From the NCBI GenBank assembly GCA_030710605.1, contig CP092874.1, positions 38,911,063 to 38,975,062 of the forward strand: a DNA stretch of 64,000 nucleotides. The letters are read 5' to 3'. This DNA is from Cordylochernes scorpioides (lineage: Eukaryota > Arthropoda > Arachnida > Pseudoscorpiones > Chernetidae). Below the pieces are notes generated by a model. That model saw only the letters and a list, made by a program, of their open reading frames with translations. It searched no databases and was not told the origin of the DNA. This document shows positions 10,485 to 20,349 of the stretch, in pieces. Within the stretch, counting starts at the first letter, position 1. Every line of letters starts with the position of its first letter. The position numbers and the translations under genes are program-made.

Positions 10485-11615
10485 TTTGAAAATAGAACAA
10501 TCCATAAATTATTTAAATTAAAAATGCATACATTAAATCAAAATATTATTTATTTACAAATATTTTAGTTGGTTGAACGCCAACCTTTTTTAAAGCATAA
10601 AGTTTCAATCATAAATTATTATTTTTCTTACAAAGATTTGATATATTATTGAGGATTAATTCTCTTCTATTTTTTATTTTATATATATTGATAGAGAGTG
10701 GAAAATAACCAAAATATTAGATTTCTTTGAAAAATATAACTTGCATGACTTGAAACTTATTTGAAAAAAGTCCTTTAGAGATCATAAGTGTTGTTATTTC
10801 TCTTTCCATGAATAAATATTACACATATTTCATTAGTTCCATGATCTTATGGGATTGAATATAGGTGTCAGAATTCGTTGATCATATGATACAGGCATAC
10901 TTTAGTAAAAGTCTGAAAGATCATATGTACACATTTTAGGAATATAATTATGTCTATGGCTTTTAACCTCATTGTTGGCCAAGTTTGACTTTAAAAAATT
11001 TAAACCAAAATTTCTGAATAAATATGAATAAATTCTGATATAATTTTAAATATATTATTATTTTTGAAATTATAAAAGGAATTTGTTCATCACAAGAATA
11101 GCGCTTCTCTACCTATTATTTTCTACAATTTACATGTTCAGCTTTTATGGGATTTCAACGTACGAATCTTTATAATTATAAATTCAATTGCCATCTATCG
11201 TTAAATTCTAATATTTATTTTTGACAATCTGTGTCTTATCGCATAGACCATCATGAATCATAATTACAGACCTCACCGCAATGATATGTTATTGAATAAG
11301 AGAGTTTTGCTCATCAGTGGTGAACCCTCTCAGCGATTTCGCCAAATTAATCTCCAGACCGCTCTCTACTATTGTATTGGATTTGTTATATACTCTGTAT
11401 TTCCTATGGAAGGCAGCTTAAAAGATGCTTAGAGAACCTATGGACACAAGCTTATAGATCTGTATATATGACGCTGAGTTTGTTGTTGACATAAATATGT
11501 TATAATATCTTAAAAAGGTTGGCGTTCAGCCAACTGAAATATTGGTAAATAAATTATATTTTGATCCAATATATGACTTTTTAATTAAAAAAATATATAA
11601 ATGCATAAAGAGGAA
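10485..11615. repeat. Pair of inverted arms with quasi-palindromic ends
   Basis: Arms at about 10485-10605 and 11505-11615 are inverted relative to each other. Each includes GTTGGC..GCCAAC ('gttggctgaacgccaacc' type) next to 'aatatttcagttgg' and 'ttgatccaatatatg'. A compact version of the same foldback is at 38743-38995. The ~900 bp between the arms is AT-rich with no ORF and includes a decayed family B piece (about 11276-11365). Whether this is one element or two neighbouring halves is unclear. Confidence 0.5.
11276..11365 (+). mobile_element. Family B fragment, diverged
   Basis: 'tgctcatcagtggtgaaccc' followed by 'tctcagcgatttcgcc' marks the hairpin end; the upstream part is degraded. Confidence 0.5.
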
Positions 11616-11619
11616 ATTA

Positions 11620-12220
11620 ATGATAGATATAAAAGTGTTTAAATAAAAAATATAAAAAAGAAAAATATATTTTCATGCAAAAAAATAGAAGAAGAATAAA
11701 AAGGTAGTTTCATTATCGTCTGAATAGGCCGCCATTTTGAAAAGATGGCCGTATCTGTTTAAGGAAAAAGACGAATACTGGGAATAATGAAATCTTATTA
11801 AGAAGGATGTATGTGTGGAATGTTGCTAATTCCTTTAGCACCCAACAGAAATATCTTTATTTGTGACAAATGTAGTCTTCTATTCGGCAACATTTCCTTT
11901 TTATTGCAGACGCCTGAAGATGTGTCGTCGTCGTTTATTTAGCTTGTATTATTTTCGCTCCCTTATAAATGAGCAAGAAGAAAAAAAGAAGACAAACATT
12001 CTTTATATTCTTTTTTAGCTGTTTATTTTTATGATGGTAGTTCCGACGAATTTATTTTGTACATGGAATGTCTGTGATTGTTGTTCAACACACAATAAAT
12101 AAAAAATATTACTTTCATCTTGTGCATTTTAAACATATTTTTTGAAGAATATTCGCGGAGTAATTTCTTATGTATATTTTACATTGTATACTTAGTGTCA
12201 TAAAATGAATTAGATCATTA
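11620..12220. other. AT-rich stretch, nothing assigned
   Basis: No repeat ends or coding signature recognised. Confidence 0.45.
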
Positions 12221-12398
12221 CAAGGATGTTCCAAAAGTTCGTTAGCACTTGCAAAATATTGAAATACCAATATTATTTGCCGTTATGTACAATGTCTTTG
12301 TATTATGTATTATTATGTATTCACCGTAATAATATTATTCGCTAAGTATTAAGAAAAACAACGTTTTAATACAAGCATGAACATTTTGAAAAACCTTA
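12221..12398. mobile_element. mariner-type MITE, copy 2
   Basis: Starts 'caaggatgttccaaaagttc' and ends with the degraded complement 'aacattttgaaaaacctt'. Internal 'attattcgctaagtatt' and 'aaaacaacgttttaat' match copy 1 in the opposite orientation. About 178 bp. Confidence 0.65.
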
Positions 12399-12565
12399 TA
12401 TTAACGTGATTTTTTATTCAAAATTTAAATTGAATATTTTATTATTATACAGATTATGTATTATTTTATAAATACGTATATTTTAATTAATATTATATTT
12501 TAAGAAGATTTTTGTATTTATATATGAGGAATTATGTAACTAGATTCGAGTGGGTTATCAATGAA

Positions 12566-12773
12566 TATCAATTAAGGAGGATCAGAAAATGAGTTTCTTT
12601 TATTGTAAGAATGCTACGAGCTTTCGGGCAAAAGCCCTTCGACAGGCAAAAATATAACTATACAAAGAAAGATAAATATAGTTATATTTTTGCCTGTCGA
12701 AGGGCTTTTGCCCGAAAGCTCGTAGCATTCTTACAATAAAAGAAACTCATCTTCTGATCCTCCTTAATTGATA
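12566..12773. repeat. Nearly perfect 208-bp hairpin
   Basis: Two ~97-nt arms, one mismatch seen (gaaaatgag versus ctcatcttc), loop about 13 nt ('caaagaaagataa'). Arms include 'tatcaattaaggaggatcag' and 'gagctttcgggcaaaagccc'. There is no ORF. The near-identity of the arms means a recent origin or active gene conversion between arms. As RNA it would fold into a long duplex. Confidence 0.85.
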
Positions 12774-13049
12774 TAACTTACTAGAAGAGTCTTTACTTTT
12801 ATCAATGAATATAAATAAGAATTATAGGCTTTGACTATTACTCTCTCTATAGGTGAGGCCATAATATGCAAATATGGTTTTACATAGTTAGATTATTGAT
12901 ACTTGAAGTAAGGTACATAGGAAAGTCTATTTTTATTGTGTTTGTGCAAATTTTATTTAGAAATCAAATTTTATCTTGAGAATCATAAAAATATTGAACA
13001 TTTGGGCAAATAAAACAAGAAAACATTTATCTAATTTTCCCCTTTTCAA

Positions 13050-13160
13050 ATAAAACAACTTCCTACTGTCATTGCGATGTGAGAAAAGTATTGGGAGGGC
13101 CTGGCTCATCAGTGGTGAATACTCCAAGCGGTTTCGCCAGTTTAATCTACCATATACCGT
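13050..13160 (+). mobile_element. Family B fragment
   Basis: 'ctactgtcattgcgatg' then 'gggagggcctggctcatcag' and 'gcggtttcgccagtttaatc', the canonical 3' half of the family. Confidence 0.65.
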
Positions 13161-13226
13161 TATAATGTTGCACTGGGCTAATTCACTGATATATCCGGTA
13201 ATTTAGAGAAATTTTTGGCTCAGCTA

Positions 13227-13411
13227 TAAGGTTGTCCCAAAAGTTCGTGTTTTTCTTATTACTTGGAGAATAATATTATTACGGCGAATATACATAATAA
13301 TACATAATACAATTACTTTATACATAATACAAAGACATTATACATAACGGCAAATAATATTGGTATTTCAATTTTTTTTGAAAGTGTTTATGAACTTTTG
13401 GGACAACCTTT
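13227..13411. mobile_element. mariner-type MITE, copy 3 (185 bp)
   Basis: The left TIR 'taaggttgtcccaaaagttc' and right 'gaacttttgggacaacctt' are almost perfect, with TA on both sides (13225-13226, 13412-13413). It lacks the central palindrome of copy 1, so that palindrome is either an insertion there or a deletion here. Confidence 0.75.
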
Positions 13412-13639
13412 TATTTAATGTATCTTTAACATAATTGTTCTAAAAGCCAATATCGGTATTTATTTCTTAAACTCTTCAACCAAGAAATCCTCTCTAAAGT
13501 CTCGGATATATAAGCCAAACAACCCAATACAATATTATAACGGTATGTTGGATTGAATTCAGAGTGCTATGTGAATAGATAAATGGACAAATATTTCAAT
13601 CATTAACGAAATTAATCTTTATAAATCCCTAGAATATCC

Positions 13640-13874
13640 CAAATAGAGAGAGAGGCAAACAAAGACTAACCTACTTCGTACATATTAGAGTAAATGGTGT
13701 AAAAAAGATGTTGATGTTGGGGAAATTGAAGGAAGAGAGGTACACCTGCAATGAGCTGGATATATGGAGTCATGGAAGCTACCAGAAGGTCACTAGATGA
13801 GCTGCGAGTGATGGTCACTAACAGATCATATTAGAGAATATTTGTACATAGTGTCACCAAAGGTCGACTTGATG
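13640..13874 (+). pseudogene. LINE reverse-transcriptase ORF 3' end
   Basis: Two overlapping frames carry the tail typical of jockey/CR1-like LINE ORF2 proteins: 'KKDVDVGEIEGR' in one frame, then 'PAMSWIYGVMEATRRSLDEL' and 'RVMVTNRSY' in the next, and a post-stop 'FVHSVTKGRLDGH'. A CAA-rich tail ('taacaacaacatc') follows. A frameshift around 13735 and premature stops make it dead. It is a 5'-truncated insertion; the upstream RT domains are absent. Confidence 0.5.
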
Positions 13875-13894
13875 GTCACTAACAACAACATCTT

Positions 13895-14060
13895 TTATTA
13901 AACTAGCGAAACTGCTGGAAATGTTCACCACTGATGAGCCATTCCTTTCCAATATTTTCTATTGCAGTACGAACAGTAGAAAGTTGTTTTATTTGAAAAT
14001 AAAAAATAAATTACATTAAATAATATATAATAATCTAAGCGCCATCTATCACTGGAGATT
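13895..14060 (-). mobile_element. Family B copy, minus strand
   Basis: 'actagcgaaactgctgg', 'caccactgatgagcc' and 'tattgcagtacgaacagtag' are the reverse of the canonical order; it ends near 'agcgccatctatcac'. Confidence 0.6.
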
Positions 14061-14061
14061 A

Positions 14062-14115
14062 AAATGACGAAAGCGCTGGGAGGGTTCACCATTGATGAGC
14101 CGTGTCTCTGCCCTC
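14062..14115 (-). mobile_element. Second family B hairpin-end fragment
   Basis: 'gacgaaagcgctgggagggt' followed by 'tcaccattgatgagcc' directly abuts the previous copy, giving a partial direct repeat. Confidence 0.55.
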
Positions 14116-14257
14116 TTTAAATTTTGACTCATTGAGTATAAGTACTTTATAGAAATAGATTTTAATACATATATATTTAAAATAAAATTTCAAATATATT
14201 TCTATAATAATATAAAGAACATTTATTTTAACAGAAAAAGTAGCCTTTTTATTGATT

Positions 14258-14330
14258 TTATTTCGACTTAGAGCGCTATGTATATCCCCCAGGGACACTT
14301 GCACTTTAAAGATAAACTAAACAGAGAGAG
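14258..14330 (-). mobile_element. LINE 3' end sequence
   Basis: On the minus strand 'gtgtccctgggggata' and 'agcgctctaagtcgaaataa' match the 3' end of the LINE fragment at 34668-35350. It marks a very short 5'-truncated copy. Confidence 0.45.
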
Positions 14331-14800
14331 AGAAAAAAAATAAAGATAATTTGAAATATATACAAGAATTAGTATGCAAGTTATTTAAATGAAAAAAAAA
14401 TCAACATAATTGAAATATGTACAAAGGGTTGGTATGCAAATTTAGTTAAATGAAATCATATATATTCACTTTTAGATAAATATATAAACACACCGCTGGG
14501 ATATATTATATTGCTATATACATTATGTAAATATATATTCCTCGTTGCATATTTCCAACCTGTAGGTTTGAATTTTAATAAAACGCCACCAAACATCAAA
14601 TATATTTCATATCAAATATTCCAAGACATTCCTGACTTCAAAGATACTTTCATTCAATATATATGTATACATAGCAATACCCTGTCATATTCTTCATATT
14701 TTAAACACAATGCCAAGATATTCAGATATTCTATATAGAAATGGTCCGTTATAATTGAATAGTTTTGAAGGTATATTTTGCTATTCCATATAGATCTCAG

Positions 14801-15079
14801 GGGGTCGGTGGTAGGATGGTCTAAACCGTTAGTTTTCGACCGCTACGACCCGGTTACGATTCCCGCCATGGGCACTTTTTTCTGCTCCAATGGCCCCCGA
14901 TTCTTGCAAAATTCCAACCCCACCAGCGAGTGCAAGTAATCAAACGGGGCTCTGACACATTTGTAAGTGCAAAGTCGAACTGCTTTTCACACATGCAGAC
15001 ATGTGGTGAACTTACAGTAAAAGCAGTCGCCTACTTCTACCCACCATGATTATCATGGCCTGTACCACGTGTACTAGGA
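14801..15079 (+). mobile_element. tRNA-derived SINE, copy 2
   Basis: The head has 'ggtcggtggtaggatgg' (A box), 'cggttacgattcc' (B box) and 'atgggcac' plus oligo-T. The body with 'tggcccccgattcttgc', 'aaacggggctctgacac' and the tail 'gcctgtaccacgtgtactag' matches the reverse copy at 6209-6504. Confidence 0.75.
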
Positions 15080-15116
15080 ATAAGCAATATATATATATCG
15101 TATATTTTAAACTGTA

Positions 15117-15694
15117 TGACACTTTTAGTATATGTCACATATCTTCCAATTAGTTAGAACCGATGCCTTAAAAGATCCTGCCCTTCTTTTGGAATGTACA
15201 CCGTTTCTGTTTGCTGCCACCCCCATATTTCTATATATGCTATATCTTTATTGATAATACCTATAAACCCCTATTTGTATGTAACACTAAAAATGTTGAC
15301 GTCAAAATAAAGATCCAAAGAGTGTTCGGTCAGCTGGTGGCAGGGACAGTGAGGAGGAAAAGCCAATGCCCAGCCCATGTGGGGCCCCCAGGGACTCTTT
15401 ATAGACGACCCCTGAAAACAGGACAGGTTTAGGCAGGGGTCACAGATGTTCTAGAAGGTGACCATCGACAGACGGCTTCTGTCTCGCGCAGTGTCTCTTT
15501 CTCCATGTCTCGGTGATAGGCATCCAAGTTTGTGTCATGGCCTCTACCTCTGTCCCGTGGGCTGTCCCCGATCACTCTCTGTGCTAACATCTAGCTCTGC
15601 TTCTTGTTGTCAGCGTGTGGGAAGAACCTCAACACTCGCCTCATGTACACGACTGCCAGCTTATCCATACATCGACATTTGCAACAATATTCCA
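15117..15694 (+). mobile_element. Solo LTR-like repeat, type 1 (578 bp)
   Basis: Starts TGACACTTTTAGTATATGTC and ends 'gcaacaatattcca' (TG..CA). A second copy of nearly equal length is at 34055-34634. Internal CT-rich 'ctccatgtctcggtg' and 'ccgtgggctgtccccgatc' are shared, and a distantly similar 3' half occurs at 41191-41624. No target duplication is clear because the flanks are TA repeats. LTR nature is inferred. Confidence 0.5.
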
Positions 15695-16129
15695 TATATA
15701 TATATATATTATATTTAAGAAAAGAGATTTGATTTTCTGTTTGAATTTAGATCATGTTGAGGATTATTGTAATGGTGATGCAGTCGTGGCTAAAATCTTG
15801 AAATAAAAATAATATTGAAGATCATAGATTTCTTTATTTGAGCTGAGTAATATATATGAATAACATAATTTGATAAAAGTAATGCCTGGCTTAAGGCGTA
15901 AGAATAAAAAAAATGAAAAGAATATTTACATATTGTACAAAAGTTTTGGGTCGGCCAACGGGGAAGAACAACAATGAGATTTTATATGGTAAGCGCGACC
16001 TCTGGTGGTCGATTAAAACAGAGTATTTATATCTATGAAATTATAATTTTAAATAAAATAACATTTTAACATATAACATTTTTAAATAAAATATTTCAAT
16101 ATAACATATATATATATATTAATATATAT

Positions 16130-16410
16130 ATAGTCACGACCGTCTGTCGTGGCCTTTGTCACGGATAATATACAGTTATCATCGTCATGCGTTCTTAATT
16201 CTGTCACCGTTTGCTTTTGGTTGAGTGGTAGAATGCTCGCCGGCAGGCGAGGCGCCCCGGGTTCGATTCCCGGCCGATGCATTTTTTTTTTTTTACAATT
16301 TTTAAAACTCATTTATATATTATACAAGAATTACATCCACGGCGCCAATTTATAATTGTAACGAATAGTATTTGAATAAAAGCATTTAATCGGGTAAACC
16401 CCGGGCGTTG
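16130..16410 (+). repeat. tRNA-Gly-containing repeat unit, left copy
   Basis: About 270 bp starting 'agtcacgaccgtctgtcg' and ending 'aaaccccgggcgttg'. A second copy with the same order lies at 16814-17110. The two bracket the minisatellite between them, as if the array had expanded inside, or been captured between, tandem copies. Confidence 0.65.
16213..16281 (+). pseudogene. tRNA-Gly-derived pseudogene, copy 1
   Basis: The A box 'tggttgagtgg' and B box 'gggttcgattcc' are intact, and the 3' end 'cccggccgatgca' equals that of arthropod tRNA-Gly(GCC). The 5' acceptor strand is replaced by 'gcttttgg' and cannot pair. The anticodon arm has become a perfect 6-bp hairpin CTCGCC-GGCA-GGCGAG, losing the GCC anticodon. 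Oligo-T follows, which could end pol III transcription. Not a functional tRNA. Confidence 0.7.
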
Positions 16411-16411
16411 T

Positions 16412-16813
16412 AGATTATAAACACAAGGTAATAAGACCACATCCATGATAAGGTACAGTTTGGATTATAGATTATAAACACAAGGTAATAAGACAACATC
16501 CATGATAAGGTACAGTTTGGATTATAGATTATAAACACAAGGTAATAAGACCACATCCATGATAAGGTACAATTTTGATTATAGATTATAAACACAAGGT
16601 AATAAGACAACATCCATGATAAGGTACAGTTTGGATTATAGATTATAAACACAAGGTAATAAGACCACATCCATGATAAGGCACAATTTGAATTATAGAT
16701 TATAAACACAAGGTAACAAGACCACATCCATGATAAGGTACAATTTGGATTATAGATTACAAACACAAGGTAACAAGACCACATCCATGATAGGTACAGT
16801 TTGGATTATTACT
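16412..16813. repeat. Minisatellite, about 59-bp unit, seven copies
   Basis: Units read 'attataaacacaaggtaata', 'agaccacatccatgataagg' and 'tacagtttggattatag'. Units differ by single bases (accac/acaac, cagttt/caattt), with two variants alternating. The long minus-strand frame through it is a repeat artefact. Confidence 0.9.
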
Positions 16814-17110
16814 ATATATAGTCACGACCGTCTTTCCTCATCGGCCGCCTCTGTCACGGATAATATACAGTTATCATCGTCATGCGTTCTTAATTCTGTC
16901 ACCGTTTGCTTTTGGTTCAGTGGTAGAATGCTCGCCTGCCACGCCGGCGCCCCGGGTTCAATTCCCGGCCGATGCATATTTTTTTTTTTACAATTTTTAA
17001 AACTCATTTATATATTATACAAGAATGACATCCACGGCGCCAATTTATAATTGTAACGAATAGTATTTGAATAAAAGCATTTAATCGGGTTAAACCCCGG
17101 GCGTTGCCCG
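16814..17110 (+). repeat. tRNA-Gly-containing repeat unit, right copy
   Basis: Same order as 16130-16410, from 'tagtcacgaccgtctttcc' to 'aaaccccgggcgttgcccgg'. It continues into 'gtcattcggctagt', which is missing after the left copy, so the array sits at an internal break of the unit. Confidence 0.65.
16908..16976 (+). pseudogene. tRNA-Gly(GCC)-derived pseudogene, copy 2
   Basis: From the A box 'tggttcagtgg' through 'gctcgcctgccacg' (anticodon GCC retained) to 'cccggccgatgca' it follows tRNA-Gly(GCC). The 5' acceptor strand is degraded ('gctttt') and about 4 nt are missing before the D arm, so the acceptor stem does not close. The B box has one change (ttcaatt). Oligo-T follows. It may be a SINE head rather than a gene copy. 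Confidence 0.7.
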
Positions 17111-17129
17111 GGTCATTCGGCTAGTATAT

Positions 17130-17485
17130 ATATATAGAACGGCTCTTTGGATGTGAAGCTGCGTGTAGTACTTGTAGAAATAAAAACTTTATTTATGTGA
17201 GTACTCTCTATTTATTGTTATGATGCATTAGCGCGCCATCTGTTTTGAAAATTCGAAAATATTATAGACACGTATGATTCTTTTAAAAATTAAACAATTT
17301 CCACTGCCCTTACTACAATTGAAAAATTAATGGGAGTGCCTGGATCATCAGTGGTAAACCCTCCCAGCGGTTCGCCAGTTTATTTATTGTTGCAAGAAAA
17401 ATTGTATGGCTCTTTGAAAACATTGAAATTTTAAAATTGTAATTTTTGACTCTTCTGACTCAAAAGGTTTCCGACCCGTGGTATA
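17130..17485 (+). mobile_element. hAT-type MITE split by family B
   Basis: The left part 'cggctctttggatgtgaagc' (to 17219) and right part (17381 on: 'tgtatggctctttgaaaac', 'caaaaggtttccgacccgtg') together match the hAT MITE at 39300-39499. The interruption is exactly the family B copy with its target duplication. The extreme left TIR is lost. Confidence 0.65.
17220..17380 (+). mobile_element. Family B copy with 11-bp target duplication
   Basis: Flanked by TATTTATTGTT on both sides (17209-17219 and 17381-17391), which fixes the element ends: start 'atgatgcattagcgcgccat', end 'gcggttcgccagttt', 161 bp. Middle: 'tccactgcccttactacaat' and the GGGAG..CTCCC hairpin. This copy defines the family. 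The duplication length points to LINE-type retroposition. Confidence 0.8.
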
Positions 17486-17836
17486 GAGGGAGTTATAAAA
17501 CAGCTAATATATATATTGTCACAGAAGAAACTGTGGTGGCCTACTCGACTTATCATCATGAGTCACGTGACGTCAGCATTTTATATGTAAATAGTTTGTT
17601 TATATATATCTCGGTTGTATTGATCGATCTGAAAAACTTGTAAATAACTTTCTTGTAGAAATAGATTATTCCGGAAGCTACTTAAAGTAAGTTATCTCTC
17701 TCATTATTCCCTTATATAAATTGGTAGGATGGTTGAAACACGTTCTGGAAAGATGCACGACAATGAGAGAGAGAAATAATTGTTAATAATTAAAAAAAAT
17801 CGATCAAAAAATTAAAAATTAAAAATGATTAGTAAT
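17486..17836. other. Unassigned sequence
   Basis: No repeat boundary or coding signal recognised. Confidence 0.4.
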
Positions 17837-18045
17837 ACACTTATGGACAAAACTTAAGGAAGTTGTACATTTTAGCATGTATATCGGGATTCATACAATA
17901 ACTCTGGAAGATATTACAGTGGTCTTTTTTGAAGACACACAAGATAACCAAGTGTGAACAAAATTGCCTCTGTCTCCTAAAAAACCAGACGACCGGCGAT
18001 ATCAAAGACTTTCCACTTCTTCAAGTTTTTTTCTCCATGATTGTA
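17837..18045. mobile_element. Family A MITE, copy 2
   Basis: 'acacttatggacaaaactta' at the left, 'caagtttttttctccatgat' at the right; internal 'gaagacacacaagataacca' and 'ctcctaaaaaaccagacg' are shared with the 26974 copy. Confidence 0.7.
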
Positions 18046-18277
18046 TATAATAATAACAATAGATATACAATAAGGAACCTTTGATCTAAAAAATTCGGCC
18101 TTCAATAAGGCAATAATTAATACAGTACAATTATCACATCATACTTATCAATTATCAATATTACTCAGTTATTGTGAATAATAATTGGTTTTTATTCTTA
18201 TTTAATTAGTAGAGCAAGATATTTCTCTCTTGTGTTTCAATCTATAGTTTTGTTTAATAATAATGGCACATAGCATC

Positions 18278-18330
18278 TGTCCGGTAAGCGGAACACTGTG
18301 GGTTCGATTCCCATCCCTGGACACTTTTAT
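18278..18330 (+). mobile_element. tRNA-like SINE head fragment
   Basis: 'gtgggttcgattcccatcc' (B box) followed by 'ctggacac' and 'tttt' matches the 3' end of the SINE heads at 6209 and 14801. No D arm is present. A 5-bp TGTCC/GGACA pairing is visible but a full cloverleaf is not. Confidence 0.5.
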
Positions 18331-18345
18331 TTTTCCGTTTATCAT

Positions 18346-18985
18346 TACTCTTTACAATTCATCCTTTCATACTTCATCTCTAAGATATGAAATAATCGTT
18401 ATTTCTCCTTAAAAATAAATCTCGATTTTTCGTTCAAAAGAAATACATGCGAGATAATTATCAAATGTCGTTTTACAATCATGAGCCGCATTATATTATA
18501 TTATAAATTACCTCAAATAATATTAATATAATAATATCAATCAAACATGATACAGCAATATATATGAATAAAACTCCCTAAATAATTAACAATCCAATCA
18601 CAAAGTCCAAAAATCAATCGAACCCATATCAGTATCAATCCATTCACACTACCTAACACAGACACCCACCAAAGTTGTCACCAACTCAAACACAAAGTGT
18701 TCTATTCAGAGAAGTAATAACAAAAAAAGAGAAAACCAGGTAAAACGTCCTGAAGGAATCAATAAACCATTAAATCTAACCTAATTATACCCAGGTAGTA
18801 TTGACTTAATTAAGTTACCACGAGAGAGAGAATAAAATTAATCAACAAATGGAACATGGGGTTAGCTTCAACAACGTCACGGCAACATAAAAAGTCATGG
18901 CTGGATACATCTTTATGATTTATTTTATTGATTTCTCTTTCTCAGTTTCTCCTGTTTGGGTGTTTGTGTGTCAAGATTATCATCA
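18346..18985. other. AT-rich stretch, nothing assigned
   Basis: No coding or repeat signature recognised. Confidence 0.45.
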
Positions 18986-18989
18986 ACTA

Positions 18990-19376
18990 CACTTATAGAC
19001 AAAATTTAAGCAAGTTGTACCTTTAACATGTATTTTTAATAGTTATATTATGGTTATTAATTATTTTTAAAGGAGAACGTTCGAATTGACATATATGGGA
19101 AATCCGCCGTTATATAAGCAAATAAGGAGTGATTCATACTTCTTGAAACTTCCTTAGGTTTTTCGTGGAGAAAAAATAGTACAAAAGTGAAATTGTACTG
19201 GGATGAGGTAGAAAATTAAGAAAAAAGGCCTCTCCTGATCGTGCAACTGAAAGTTGCTGATGGGGGGGGGGGGGGGGGTTTGCGCCGTTATTCAAAAAGA
19301 TGGTACAAGCCATCAGCAACTTTCAGTTGCATAATAACGAGATTCTTAATTTTCCTTAAGTTTTGTCCATGAGTGT
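18990..19376. mobile_element. Family A MITE, copy 3, carrying family C
   Basis: Outer ends are family A ('acacttatagacaaaattta' and 'ttaagttttgtccatgagtg'). The interior is family C ('ctcctgatcgtgcaactgaa', 'aagccatcagcaactttcag') in inverted arrangement, broken by a 17-G run at 19262-19278. Either family C inserted into A or the two form one longer element. Confidence 0.55.
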
Positions 19377-19595
19377 AAATGTCTGTGGGTATTTGAAGCC
19401 TTATTTATTTAAATATTTATTTTAAATAATAAATTCATTGTGAGAGATATTTTGTAACTACATGATTATATAGCCCCTCTCTCTCTAAGAGATTTTATGC
19501 ATAGTTGGGTAAAATATAAAGATATATATTGGTAATTTTTAAATAATTATATATATAATATCTATAGAGAATACATAATATAACGAAATAAATAT

Positions 19596-19806
19596 ACATT
19601 AATTGACAAAACTAAAGGAAATGGAAAGTATTTGATATCGCCAGTCATCTGTTTCTTTGAAGGAGACAGAGACAATTTTGTCCACAGTTCATTATCTCTA
19701 AAGTATCTTCATACAATAAAGGTCATTGTCTATCAAATATCTTTGAGAATTATGGTCTGAATCCCGATATGAATGCTAAAATGTAAGTTTTGTCCATGAA
19801 AATATA
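19596..19806. mobile_element. Family A MITE, copy 4
   Basis: 'acattaattgacaaaactaa' to 'aagttttgtccatgaa'; internal 'caataaaggtcattgt'. More diverged at the left end. Confidence 0.65.
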
Positions 19807-19930
19807 AAATTCGCTTCTCACGTCAAAATAGACGCTAAATTCCAAGCGTCATCTATTGACCGTCTTCGAAAACTATCGGATTTAGGTCGGTGACATTAGC
19901 CCGAAACCATGGTCTCCAAGTGGACACTTC

Positions 19931-20347
19931 TCAGTTTTCCAAAGCTGGTGTTGTGGCTTTGTCACCCGACTGATATGTGGAGACGGCGCTCAGTTCTAGC
20001 GTTTTTTTTTTTAGGTAGAGGCGATCTTTATTTTTAAAAATCAATATCCTCCCGATAAAATTTCTATCCATATAAAACATATACAATGTTTTCATTGGTG
20101 GCATCCATCGCGGGAAATATTCCACCACACATTTGATAGACCGCGAGAGTTCTTTCACACAGAGTGGTACAGTTGTGTCGATGTGGTCGTTCACATTGTC
20201 CACCTCATTGGCGAGGAGAAACGGACTCCCGCGCCATGTAGGATCACTGGCGGTGGGTCTGCCTTGAGTTTTGAACTCTTGGGTATTTGCTCTGTGTGCG
20301 CGCGATTGGGAGCGTCCTTGCCGAACGCGTCATGGAATACCAAGGTG
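19931..20347 (-). pseudogene. Unidentified repeat-derived coding fragment
   Basis: A minus-strand 90-codon frame (from 20203) with 'HIDTTVPLCVKELSRSIKCV' and 'FPRWMPPMKTLYMFYMDRNF'. Part of the DNA ('acaatgttttcattggtggc') recurs at about 27478-27510, so it is an interspersed repeat. The surrounding GC-rich sequence runs to the mariner insertion point at 20348. No family recognised. Confidence 0.3.
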
Positions 20348-20349
20348 TA

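Noticed and set aside
16386..16784. 132-codon open frame on the minus strand
   Set aside because: It is a translation of the 59-bp minisatellite (each unit gives the same peptide in rotating frames), with no independent coding evidence.
16412..16813. Possible CRISPR-like array
   Set aside because: Units are contiguous with no unique spacers, and the genome context is eukaryotic.
16908..16976. Functional tRNA-Gly gene
   Set aside because: The 5' acceptor strand is degraded and cannot pair with the intact 3' strand.
18278..18330. Armless tRNA gene
   Set aside because: Only the T arm and a 5-bp end pairing are visible; it matches the 3' end of the SINE heads better.
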